Shown here: positions 11,073 through 20,052 of the stretch, piece by piece
Position numbering within the stretch: position 1 is the first letter of the stretch
How the letters are laid out: each line of letters begins with the position of its first letter
NCBI GenBank assembly: GCA_037044905.1
Contig: JBAOKB010000125.1
Span: forward strand, 47,796 to 111,795
Reading direction: 5' to 3'
DNA length: 64,000 nucleotides
Source: Hortaea werneckii
Taxonomy: Eukaryota; Ascomycota; Dothideomycetes; Mycosphaerellales; Teratosphaeriaceae
Position numbers and translations under genes: made by a program
The notes under the pieces: model-generated
Database searches by the model: none
Seen by the model: the letters and a program-made list of their open reading frames with translations, nothing else
Told to the model about the DNA's origin: nothing

Positions 11073-11642
11073 ATGATGAGTCAGTACCAAGCTCAGGTGC
11101 CCAATGGCGACCTAGTCAAGCCTGAAATCCACAAGTACTTTGAGTCGTTCTACACAATCTCCGATACTCCAGATATCCATCAACAGTATTCTGAACAATT
11201 CACTCAAAATGCTAAGCTCATAATGGCTTCGAAAGAGGCACAAGGTCGCGACGGTAAGCGCAACGGAGACTTCGCCTGACAGCTTAGCATTGTGCTTGCA
11301 TGGTGGCAGCGTGACTGACCAACAACAATCAGAGATTCTTCACATACGCATCGGCATGTGGGAAAAGGTAGCCAAAAGATCACACAAGCCAGCCAAAATC
11401 TTTCCGTTCGGAGCTGGTTCTGACGAGGTGATGCTATTCGGTACGGTGGACTACGAGCTCAAAGACGGCAAGAAGGCTAGCGTAGACTGGGCCGCTCGAG
11501 CTCACTTCGCCCAGGAAGATGGCGAGCTGAAGATGGACTTCTACCAGGTGTATTTGGTATGGTCAATTGCAATACCAGGAAGATGAAGTTTAAATGCTGA
11601 CGACGATCGCAGGACACTGCAGCTATGTCGAAAGCTAAATAG
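11073..11642 (+). CDS. NTF2/SnoaL-like small protein
   Basis: Three exons, 11073-11253, 11333-11556 and 11613-11642, give a 144-residue protein. Intron 1 has a GTAAGC donor and a TCAG acceptor (79 nt); intron 2 is 56 nt, GTATGG to GCAG. The joints restore a smooth reading (RD-EILHIRIGMWEKV and FYQVYL-DTAAM). The cone-shaped NTF2/SnoaL-like fold is suggested by the N-terminal helix with YFESFYTISDTPDIHQQY, the ADQF-like strand, and the final VDYELKDGKKASVDWAARAHF and KMDFYQVYLDTAA strands, typical of small fungal proteins of this superfamily. These are catalytic in some cases and only binding in others; no function can be assigned. No signal peptide. Confidence 0.75.
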
Positions 11643-13025
11643 ACTGAACATCAGTTGGCATTCGTTCGCCTTCGAATGACTTCCTCCGTTTGCCTACACC
11701 TTTGCTTACTTCTCACTGCCGTAACAAGCGCTCAGCGTGCTCTTGGCATTTATGGATGCCGAACCCGCGGCCAAGGGTCTTGAATGTCTGTCAGCTCCCC
11801 TCTCGTGCGAGAAAGAGGCCTACAAATCAATTACCTTGCTTCTGCAACGAGTGACACCTGTACCACGTCACTTTTTCACAAAACTTGCGGGCAAGAAAAC
11901 TCTCGAAGCTATATTATTTGTCCTTCTTTTCTCTTGCAGGCTTACAATCACCGGGGCGCAAGGATCTAGACCTGCGACGCGGCGTCAGTAATTAGCAGCG
12001 AGATGACCAACCACAACTCAATCGCGATACAGTGCTATTGCAACTTTCCGACCAGCTTTGAGATTCGCATATCGCAATGGCGCTCGCCTACGCTTTGCAT
12101 GAGTTGCGAAGGTCCGTCTGCTCAGATCATACTTTAGCCACATTCATGAAATGCGTTTGCGCGTGAGGACAGATCGCAGCAGAAACTTCAGCATAGCAAA
12201 AGAACGAGACTTGGTGACGGAGTCGACAAATCCAATGAATCTTATGCAAATCGAAGTGCCAGTAATTAGTCCGAACTTGGTTTCTCACCTCCTCGACCAT
12301 TTCTTGAATGTTGTGCAGCGCAGCTCGATCGCATGTCTGGGGCAAGGTATTGTGAGCATATGTATGAGTACCAAGGACTGCGTGGTCTGACACACATGGC
12401 CGCGCAGGCGTCGAGTCGCTACCCTCTAGGCGCTTGATCAAGAGCTGGTTCAAAGATAGATAAGGACTACCAGCCATTTCTAGCTTCATCGCATTTCGCG
12501 CTAACGAATTGGGCTTTCAAAAGTGCGGCCGCGCCGACGTTGCTCTGACGATCATCGTTGACGACATGCGACAGGCCTCCAGACTTCTCACGATTCAGCA
12601 AATTGAGTATATGGCGTCCCGTCTCACACACGGAGACACAGTTGCTATCTCCGGAACGCGCAATGCCTCCATGCGCCCAGGAGCGGCGCCGTGGTTGTAA
12701 CACAAGTTCCGCGTCGGGTCCCCGTGCTAGGCACGGGCTTGGCTTCTTATTGCTACACAGGCGCGGCCGCACGAAGCCTGTCCGTCGTCGGGGTGGTCAA
12801 CTACAAGATTCATATAGCTGGCGCTGACCTCTCAAACGCATTTGGGCTATAGGTAGGGTGTACAGTGTCACTAGGCGCTGTGGTGGAGTCAAGTTCTTGC
12901 TTGCCTTTTTCTCTTTGGCTTCGTTCTTCATTCATTCCTGAAGGAAATTGGATCTGTGCCTTAGAAGCTAAACATTTCACTCACACTTCACGCGAACAAC
13001 TGGAAAGAGTCGGCAAAACTTCACC
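11643..13025. other. Intergenic, no supported gene
   Basis: 1.4 kb with only short frames on both strands, none with recognisable protein features. The last about 100 bp, rich in C/T and CTTT words, look like the promoter and leader of the cytochrome gene. Confidence 0.4.
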
Positions 13026-14742
13026 ATGAAGGCTTTTGCGGTAGGGGCGACGGCTTTCAGCCTTGGTACGTCATTATCAGAGGCCAACAGACATCATACT
13101 ACGCATATTTGTTGACACCAGTTCAGCTTCGACCGCCTCTGCTGTCGCAACTAGCAGTGTTCCAAACACCGATATCAACTTCCAACTCTCGATTCCGGAG
13201 ACGACAACCTCCTCCGGCAATGGCGATATCTACTTCCAGATCTCCGCGCCCACCACGTACTCTTGGGTGGCTCTCGGCCAAGGTAACGGGATGAGCGGCT
13301 CAAATATGTTCGTTGTCTACACTTCCTCAGATGGGAACAATGTCACGGTCAGCCCTAGATTGGGCACGGGTCATGTCATGCCTGAACACAACAGCAACGC
13401 AGATATCAGCGTGCTGGAAGGCAGTGGCGTAAGCAATGGAGTGATGACAGCCAATGTTAGATGCGGAAGCTGCAGCAGTTGGGACGGCGGAAGCATGGAC
13501 TTCAGCTCCTCTAATAGCAATTGGATTTACGGCTATCGGTCTGGCTTGGCTCTCGAATCTGACAGTGTGGAGGAGAGTATATCCCAACACAACGACGCCA
13601 ATGGATTCACATGGGACCTCTCGGTCGCGCGCACAAGCGATGTCGATGCTTCTGACCCTTTTGCTTCCGGTGGTGGAAGCGGTGAATCGACAACGGCTAC
13701 GGCAAACGGTTCCTCACCCACCACTTCCATCTCGTGTACGCCAATCTCCTCCACTTCCGGCTGCCCAACGGCCTGGCCCACAGAAAGGCCAAATGGTCGT
13801 CCAGACTGGCCGAGATCTTGCTTCGACGACGGCCCGCCCGCTTGGGCTACTGACGCGCCGTGGAACGACGGGGACGGAGATGGCCCTTGGAACAGCGACC
13901 ACGGACCGTGGGATCATTCGGACAAGCTCCGCAAACGTCAAAGCGACAATGGCTGTCCAGCAGGATACGAGCCAGCTGATGGCAGCGGCAGCAGCGGCAG
14001 CAGTGGCAGCAGTGGCAGCAGTGGCAGCAGTGCAAGCTTTGGCAACAACGCGAACGCCTTTAGGAGTATGAGCCCAGAGCAACGGGAGAAGATGGTGACT
14101 GCCCATGGAGCCCTCGCTGCTCTCGCATTCGTAGCTCTCTTCCCCATCGGAGGTATTCTCGTCCGTCTGGCCTCATATACCGGTCTTGTCTGGGTCCACG
14201 CTGCGCTCCAATTGGTTGCGTATGCGATCTATATCGCCGCCTTTGGTATTGGCGTCTGGCTTGCGAGCAATATGCGCCTTCTGTCCAACGCACACCCGGT
14301 CATTGGTATCATCCTTTTTATCATTCTCTTTGCCCAACCGATCTTGGGTCTGATCCACCACCGAGTGTTCAAGAAGACCGGATACAGGACCTGGTCTTCG
14401 TACTTCCATCTTACGATCGGCCGTGTTGCTATTCTTCTCGGCATCATCAACGGCGGCCTTGGTTTGAGACTTGCCAATGCGGAGCAGGCACCCATAATAG
14501 CTTATGCAGTCATCGCGGCAGTTGTCGGCGCATCATACATCGCAGCGGTAGTTTTTGGGGAGCTGAAGAGGAAGAGGCGGGTGCAGAATCAGCCTCCCAC
14601 ATACCACAGGAGCCAGAAAGACCTGGGTCATGAGATGCAATCACATAGCGATAGTAGCAGTGAGGATCAGCAGCCTATGGAGTGGTACGGACCCTCTGAC
14701 GAGAGTAGTAATGGGCGAGCGCCACCTCACTACAGGTCTTAG
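13026..14742 (+). CDS. Secreted CDH-type cytochrome fused to cytochrome b561
   Basis: Two exons, 13026-13065 and 13127-14742 (61-nt intron, GTACGT to TTCAG), give 551 residues. The first exon supplies the signal peptide, continued as MKAFAVGATAFSL-ASTASA. Residues ~25-190 are a cellobiose-dehydrogenase cytochrome/DOMON domain that would carry a b-type heme outside the membrane; Met69 (GQGNGM) and His168 (ISQH) are the likely axial ligands by analogy to CDH. A Pro/Trp/Asp-rich linker and a Gly-Ser-Ser repeat follow, then a b561 core of five or six helices with heme histidines in TAHGALA, WVHAALQ, NAHPVIG and SYFHLTIGR. The tail is cytosolic and Ser/Gln-rich. Such fusions move electrons across the plasma membrane, for instance in ferric reduction or to support extracellular oxidoreductases; the partner here is unknown. 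Confidence 0.85.
13978..14035 (+). repeat. Gly-Ser-Ser coding microsatellite
   Basis: A 9-bp GGCAGCAGT unit repeats in frame and encodes a flexible GSS linker between the extracellular heme domain and the membrane domain. Likely variable in length between strains. Confidence 0.8.
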
Positions 14743-15013
14743 GCGACTGTAGTGCAAAGGCTCGAATTTTGAATTAATGAACCATGATTTCACGGGATCG
14801 ATATATGACATATGGCAGAGATTAATTGAGATTTCATTCTCGAATCGTGGCATCTGCGCAGCACCAATACTTTTTTTTCGTGACGTGACCTATAGTTTTG
14901 TTGGCATTTGTTGGATGAGGCTAATATTCAAAGGGTCGAATCAAACTCCTTGAAAGTTCCTAGCTGTTTCATCACTCCCAAGAAGGACAAGATATCAGAC
15001 GGTTCATGCATTT

Positions 15014-16036
15014 CTACAGGCTGTGTTCGATCTTCATGGCCTCGCTAATGCCCTCCTTGATCTGCTTTCTCTGCTCTTCAGTCAATCGCTGCAAGGGTCG
15101 ACGAGGGTACCCGCCATAGCCAAACTCCATCTCGATTGCTGCCTTGGTGCCGGCGATAGCAGCCTTTGTGAGCACCCAGTCGCCCTTGGAGAGGACCTTC
15201 TGCAGCTCGGCAGCTTCGTCGTATCTGCCCTGTTGACAGAGATTCCAGACCTAACGAGATGTCAGCAACTTCTTCCAGATGAAACTCTAAGCAGGGCGAC
15301 TTACCTTGACGCAAAGCTTGGGCATCACATTTGCACCACCGGCAATGATTCCTGAACCACCAGAGATGGCCGTTTGCATGGTAAAGTCGGCAATACCACC
15401 GAAAGCCATCCATCCTGACCCTTGGCGCTTCACGCTGCAAGCGTTCGTGGCATATGCCAGTCTGGTGAGCTTGCCGGTGTTTGCATCGGTGAATTTCGCA
15501 CCGCAGACCTTGCCCTTTGTCGCCTCTACAAGTCTGATCATGAAATCGGAGTCCATGTCAACGCCCGATACTGCACCTGGATAATTGTAGAGCACGATGG
15601 GGATTGGCGAGCCCTCCGCCACCGCTACGTAGTAGTCCATCAGCATCGTCTCGTTGATTTGAGCTCTGTAGTATGCAGGCGGAAGAACTAAAGCAGCCTC
15701 GGCACCTGCAGCAGCGGCAGTCTTGCAGAGATCAATAGTAAGACGGACGCCTGCCTCGGAGCACCCTTGCATCACCACGACATCTTTGAAGCCAGCCTCG
15801 TCTAACGCTTCTCGTGTAGCTTTCGTCACTGCTGTCTTCTCTTCCTTCGTGAGATGCACGGCCTCGCCATTTGAACCCATAGTCACCAGACCGACTAGCC
15901 CAGCCTGTGCAAGTCGGACAGCATGCTTCTTGATTGTCGGGATGTCCAGCTCCTCCGTTTCCTTATCGAAGAAAGTCATGGTGGGAGCATAGATTCCATG
16001 CCTAATGCGGCTGGTGGAAGACCCATTGGTAGCCAT
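15014..16036 (-). CDS. gaaC: 2-keto-3-deoxy-L-galactonate aldolase (DapA family)
   Basis: Two exons on the minus strand, 16036-15305 and 15250-15014 (54-nt intron, GTAAGT to TTAG), give 322 residues. The protein is a class I aldolase of the dihydrodipicolinate synthase family: MGSNGEAVHL near residue 53 binds the keto-acid carboxylate, Tyr152 (YNYPG) is the proton relay and Lys181 (GAKFTD) the Schiff-base lysine. Fungi make lysine through alpha-aminoadipate, so a lysine-pathway role is excluded. The divergent neighbour is a GFO/IDH/MocA reductase, exactly the gaaC/gaaA (Botrytis lga1/gar2) arrangement, so I call it the aldolase that splits 2-keto-3-deoxy-L-galactonate into pyruvate and L-glyceraldehyde. 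The frame extends five codons upstream to a TTG, but ATG at 16036 has a good context (AACATGG). Other DapA-like aldolases remain possible. Confidence 0.8.
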
Positions 16037-16695
16037 GTTTAGAAACTTCAATGCAGCCCGTCAAGTGTTACGTCTCAGATCCTCAGGTCTCACAATGGGT
16101 ATAGACGATTAGATCAGAAGAAGGTGGTTTGAGCGGGGAGGAATAGAAAGAAGCAATGGGCTCTTACCTGCCGTATCTACAGCGGCTAATATGCTTTTCC
16201 TTCGCACCCACCTTTTGCCTCACGCCCTTTCGCTCCCGGGCGAACATTCGCCTCAACATCCCTTCAAATAGACAGGATGACCCCCAAAGACCACGCGATG
16301 GCACGCGATCTTCGGTGTTTGCGCGCGTTTAAAGTTCAGGTACCGAAGATAACAGCCGTAACTTGCAAGATAACGAGCGCTTGTTGGTGGAAGAATTGCG
16401 CTTTCCACCAATGGCGCATTGAAGTGTTGCCCCGCGCTGTGCCCCTCCAGCGTTCGGCGAGTGTAGCGGGGCATTATTGTTCCTCGAGTTGGACCATTTC
16501 GCCGTCTCGGCTTTTGATGAGACAGATGATATCCTCACCAAATGGAAATGGTAAGCTGCTGAGTTCCCTCTTCCTGCTCCTCCTCTATCATCCCACTATC
16601 ATCCTACTGGTAAACTCTCCCAAATTGCTGTGCGTCCTAACGTTCGCTTGAGGAAAACACCTCGAGATCAAGGTAGAAGAGTAAGGGACGCAGAG
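16037..16695. promoter_or_regulatory. Bidirectional promoter of the gaaC/gaaA pair
   Basis: 659 bp separate two divergent start codons. It contains an exact TCCNCCAAT galacturonate-response element in an inverted repeat (16384-16411, listed separately). In other Pezizomycotina the same gene pair shares one promoter controlled by the GaaR activator, so co-induction by a galacturonate-derived inducer is the natural prediction. A GTAAGC site near 16552 could be the donor of an intron in the gaaA leader, but I cannot fix it. Confidence 0.7.
16384..16411. promoter_or_regulatory. Palindromic galacturonate-response element
   Basis: TTGGTGGAA (16384-16392), 10 bp, TTCCACCAA (16403-16411) is a perfect 9-bp inverted repeat. 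The right arm extends into TCCACCAAT at 16404-16412, an exact match to TCCNCCAAT, the element bound by the Zn2Cys6 activator GaaR in Aspergillus. The left arm read on the other strand is TCCACCAAC, one base off. Binding is inferred from the motif and gene context. Confidence 0.7.
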
Positions 16696-17943
16696 ATGGC
16701 GCCGCTAAATGTATGTATGGTGGGTACCGGCGAGTACACCACCGGCTTCGTCGGTGGCGGTATGAGTGGCAGCGACAAGAAAGTGGGAGTGGTAGGCCTG
16801 ACTCTATTCGATCTCCGCCGCAGAGGAAAGGTTGGCAAGCTGTCGATGGTTGGAACTTCGGGCAACAAGTTCCCAGCGATTAGAGAGCATTTGCACAAGA
16901 ACATTACCCAGGCATACAACGGTCTCGATACGGGCTTCGAATCTTTTCCCGGCAATGAAGAACGGGATCCAGAAGCATACAAGAAGGCCATTGATGCTCT
17001 CTCGCCGGGAGACGCCATTACCATCTTCACACCCGATCCAACACACTATCCCATCGCCCTCTATGCCATCCAACGCAAGATCCATGTCATGATCACCAAG
17101 CCCGCCGTCAAGCTCCTATCGGAACACCAGTCTCTAATCGAGGAAGCCAAGAAGAACAACGTCTTCGTCTACATCGAGCACCACAAGCGTTTCGACCCCG
17201 CCTACGCCGACGCACGCAATCGGGCTGTCCGGGGCAACCTGGGCGAGTTCAACTACTTCTACAGCTACATGTCGCAGCCCAAGTCTCAGCTCGAGACGTT
17301 CAAAGCCTGGGCGGGCAAAGACAGCGATATTTCATACTATCTCAACAGCCATCACATTGACGTCTGCGAATCCATGGTCCCGGAATACCGACCTACTAAG
17401 GTGATGGCGTCTGCGAGTAAAGGTATAGCTACGGACCTCGGGTGCGCGCCGGAGACGGAAGACACGATTACCCTGCTTGTGGACTGGGAGAAGAAAGATG
17501 GCTCAGGGCGGCGAGCGACGGGCGTATACACCGCGTCCTGGTCGGCTCCGCAGAAAGCCGGTGTGCATTCGCAACAATACTTCCACTACATGGCCTCCAA
17601 GGGCGAGGTCCGGGTCAACCAGGCCAAGCGTGGCTATGATGTGACCGAAGACGAGGCTGGTCTGACATGGTACAATCCCTTCTACATGAAGTACGCCCCA
17701 GACGAAGAAGGCAACTTCGCCGGTCAAGGCGGATATGGCTACGTCAGCTTCGAGAAGTTCGTAGATGCCATTCAGGCTCTGAAGGAAGGCCGAGCGACGC
17801 TTGACGACCTCGACAAGAGAGGTCTGCCGACACTGAAGAACACCATTGCAACCGGGGCGATTCTCGAGGCTGGCAGGAGAAGTTTGGACGAGGGCAGACC
17901 TGTAGAGGTAGTGGAGAAGGACGGCCAGTGGGCTCTGAAGTAG
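16696..17943 (+). CDS. gaaA: D-galacturonate reductase (GFO/IDH/MocA family)
   Basis: An intronless 415-residue NAD(P)-dependent oxidoreductase. The Rossmann dinucleotide motif is at the N-terminus (VCMVGTGEYTTGFVGGG, residues 6-22); the family EKP-type motif appears as ITKPAVK with Lys135, followed by EHHKRFDPAY near 170 and the active-site-type NSHHIDVCESM near 225. Length and the divergent DapA-like aldolase match A. niger GaaA and Botrytis GAR2, which reduce D-galacturonate to L-galactonate, the first step of pectin-sugar catabolism; the middle-step dehydratase (gaaB) is not in this window. The frame opens upstream at a GTG (16630), but the ATG at 16696 gives the expected N-terminus right before the Rossmann strand. 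Other uronate or sugar oxidoreductases of the family are the alternative. Confidence 0.8.
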   Translation: MAPLNVCMVGTGEYTTGFVGGGMSGSDKKVGVVGLTLFDLRRRGKVGKLSMVGTSGNKFPAIREHLHKNITQAYNGLDTGFESFPGNEERDPEAYKKAIDALSPGDAITIFTPDPTHYPIALYAIQRKIHVMITKPAVKLLSEHQSLIEEAKKNNVFVYIEHHKRFDPAYADARNRAVRGNLGEFNYFYSYMSQPKSQLETFKAWAGKDSDISYYLNSHHIDVCESMVPEYRPTKVMASASKGIATDLGCAPETEDTITLLVDWEKKDGSGRRATGVYTASWSAPQKAGVHSQQYFHYMASKGEVRVNQAKRGYDVTEDEAGLTWYNPFYMKYAPDEEGNFAGQGGYGYVSFEKFVDAIQALKEGRATLDDLDKRGLPTLKNTIATGAILEAGRRSLDEGRPVEVVEKDGQWALK

Positions 17944-18436
17944 TTGATGTGATCGAATAGATCCTTCGCCCGTTTTCAGCCAGCGTTTTCCACAGATCCT
18001 TTGCAAACCACTCCAGGCATTCCAAGCTTTTCAACACCTTTCTGCTTCGTGACCAGTGACTTCTTGCACCACCAAGTAGTGGTTGACCACCAATAGCGAT
18101 TTGCTATACCCAATCCCAGTTGTCGCTTGTGCGTGGTGCAGTCTGTTCAGCGAGCCAAGCCTTGCTCTATTGCACGGAAGCCTTGGAAGAGTAAGCGATG
18201 ATGTACTACTATCATGTACGTTACTACTATGCATGTACCTAGGTATGTACATGGTGTGTATCACAGTCCACTGCTGGGAGCATGCATCGGAGGCGATGCG
18301 TCGCGGCCAGCTGACTGCAGCTACATTCAGCCTTGATCCCTCCCTTCTTCCATCGCCTGTTCCCAGTGGGAGACAGAAAAACACACAGGTTCGAACACTA
18401 GCATTTCTTCAGTGTGAGAGTTGCTCATCGATCATC
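17944..18436. other. Intergenic, contains a TACCTAGGTA palindrome
   Basis: 3' flank of gaaA and leader of the next gene. The 10-bp palindrome TACCTAGGTA occurs at 18236-18245, flanked by ATGTAC words. The downstream frame stays open back to a TTG at 18083, but the first ATG is at 18437, so I treat the upstream part as non-coding. Confidence 0.4.
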
Positions 18437-19998
18437 ATGTCTCCGCATGTTCCAGTTTCAATCGTCTCAGACGTCAGTGGTCAGCCTGCTTCACTTCCCT
18501 TAGACATCTTGAACGCCACAGAGAGCTTTCCAGGTGCTGTCGAACAAACTCATGACAATGCAGATGGCCAGGAACACGGGGTCGCGGTCGCTTTCTGGAG
18601 ATGCAACGGCCGTTGCAAGCGCGATATCACCCACGACCAACTTCTCTTCTGGAAAGCGATGATGGAGCTGGCTCCTGTGCGCAATCCGTCATTGATATGG
18701 CACGAGAGACGCCGGGCGTTCCTTCGAACTTACTTCTCTCAGTGCGTGATTGCGTCCCATCAGACTTACAACTACATCCTGCATGAGCGAGCGCCAAGCA
18801 ACACTGCCTTGCACGCTGCTCGTGATGCGCTGGGGCTGATCCACTTGGGCTCACATAGCAATGGTGATCAATTCCTGTACGAGGGCCGCAGAAGACACGT
18901 TGCTGCATTGAGGTGTATGAGCGAGCAGATCATAAGTCCGAAGGCGGTGCAGAATGATGGTTTATTGGCAGCTTCATACGCGCTGGGGCAATGCGAGGCG
19001 AGTCAGTCCCCGTTTTAGGCTTCCGAGCCGAATGGCCGAGTCGGATGTAGCTATTGACATTCCGCCAGATCTTTCATGTCATCTCGCAGGATGGCCATGG
19101 AGTGCGCGTAGGGTGGACTGGTCATACGGCAGGAACGTGTCAGATGTTTTATCTGCGAGGTCCAACATTTGACCAGTCGCTTTTTGCTCAGGCCCTTCTG
19201 CATAAGATCCGGCAGGCAGCAGTGATGGAGGGCTTCCTCAAACGGAAGCAGACCTTCTTTGCGAGTCCGGCTTGGCTGACTGCAGCAGAACCGGCCGAAA
19301 GCTCAGCAGTGAAGCTCACCAACATCGCTCTGCGCATAGTGAATATGCTCGCCAAATCGGACGTCTTGTGCAGGAGCGAGGCCGCGTCCCAAGAGAAGGA
19401 AGTCGTCAGAATGCTAAAGCGGATGACCGAGCTGGAGATCGCCCTCAGCAACTGGCTTCTCGAGCTTTACAGAGGGCATAAGGAGCACGCGGCACCATAT
19501 AGGCTCATCCCTGTGTCGCAAAATCCAGAGTTTGAGAGCAGTCTAGGGGATTTGGCCGATGTTTTCCACCACGTCCTAGAAAACCCCACTATGCTCAGCG
19601 CCACTACTCATGCTTATGTCTGGATTTGTCAACTTTTGCTGCGCCTGGCAATGAGAGACGTTGCACAACTGTATCCGTATCCATTGCTTCGGGCACGGAA
19701 CCAGCTTGAAAGTCTGACCTGCAGTGTTGACGAGTGTGCAAGAAACCTCTGTCAAAGCATTACCTATATGTCGTGCGGCGGGAGGACTTCGTCCACGATC
19801 ATGGCATGTAGCGGGCCGTTGTACTTTGCGCTACTGTGGTGGCAACATCGGCGTTGCGAACGTGAAGCTTTCTGGTGTCAGCGGGTCAAAGATACCCTTC
19901 AATTGGACGCAGAAGTGGGTGGAGCTTACAAGACGACATTCAATTGGCAGGTGCCGATATTCTCATGGTGGATGCTACCAGATATCTTCGAGTCTTGA
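18437..19998 (+). CDS. Fungal transcription-factor-like protein without zinc cluster
   Basis: I model two exons, 18437-18997 and 19069-19998, for 496 residues. The sequence has the C-terminal regulatory domain found behind Zn2Cys6 clusters (PF11951 type): a helical region with YNYILHE, ALHAARDALGLIHLG, AASYALGQCE, then MFYLRGP, LHKIRQAAVMEGFLKRKQTF and FASPAWL. No CysX2Cys zinc cluster lies at its start, and none was found in the 350 bp upstream. The junction needs a GC-AG intron (GAG|GCGAGT to CCAG, 71 nt); it joins QCE to IFHVISQDGHG, which reads well for the family. No GT donor gives a continuous frame. If the junction is wrong, the gene could be broken by a frameshift. It may be a regulator that binds partners rather than DNA. 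Target genes are unknown; lying next to gaaA may be chance. Confidence 0.65.
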
Positions 19999-20052
19999 TC
20001 CAAATTTTGCTGCATGCCAGAGCCCAACATCCAGACCCTCCGATCGAGAGGC

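Noticed and set aside
14930..14955. Possible tRNA T-arm (GGGTCGAATCAAAC)
   Set aside because: No acceptor stem, D-arm or anticodon arm could be folded around it.
15014..16036. Dihydrodipicolinate synthase of lysine biosynthesis
   Set aside because: Family membership is right, but fungi make lysine by the alpha-aminoadipate route, and the divergent reductase partner points to galacturonate breakdown.
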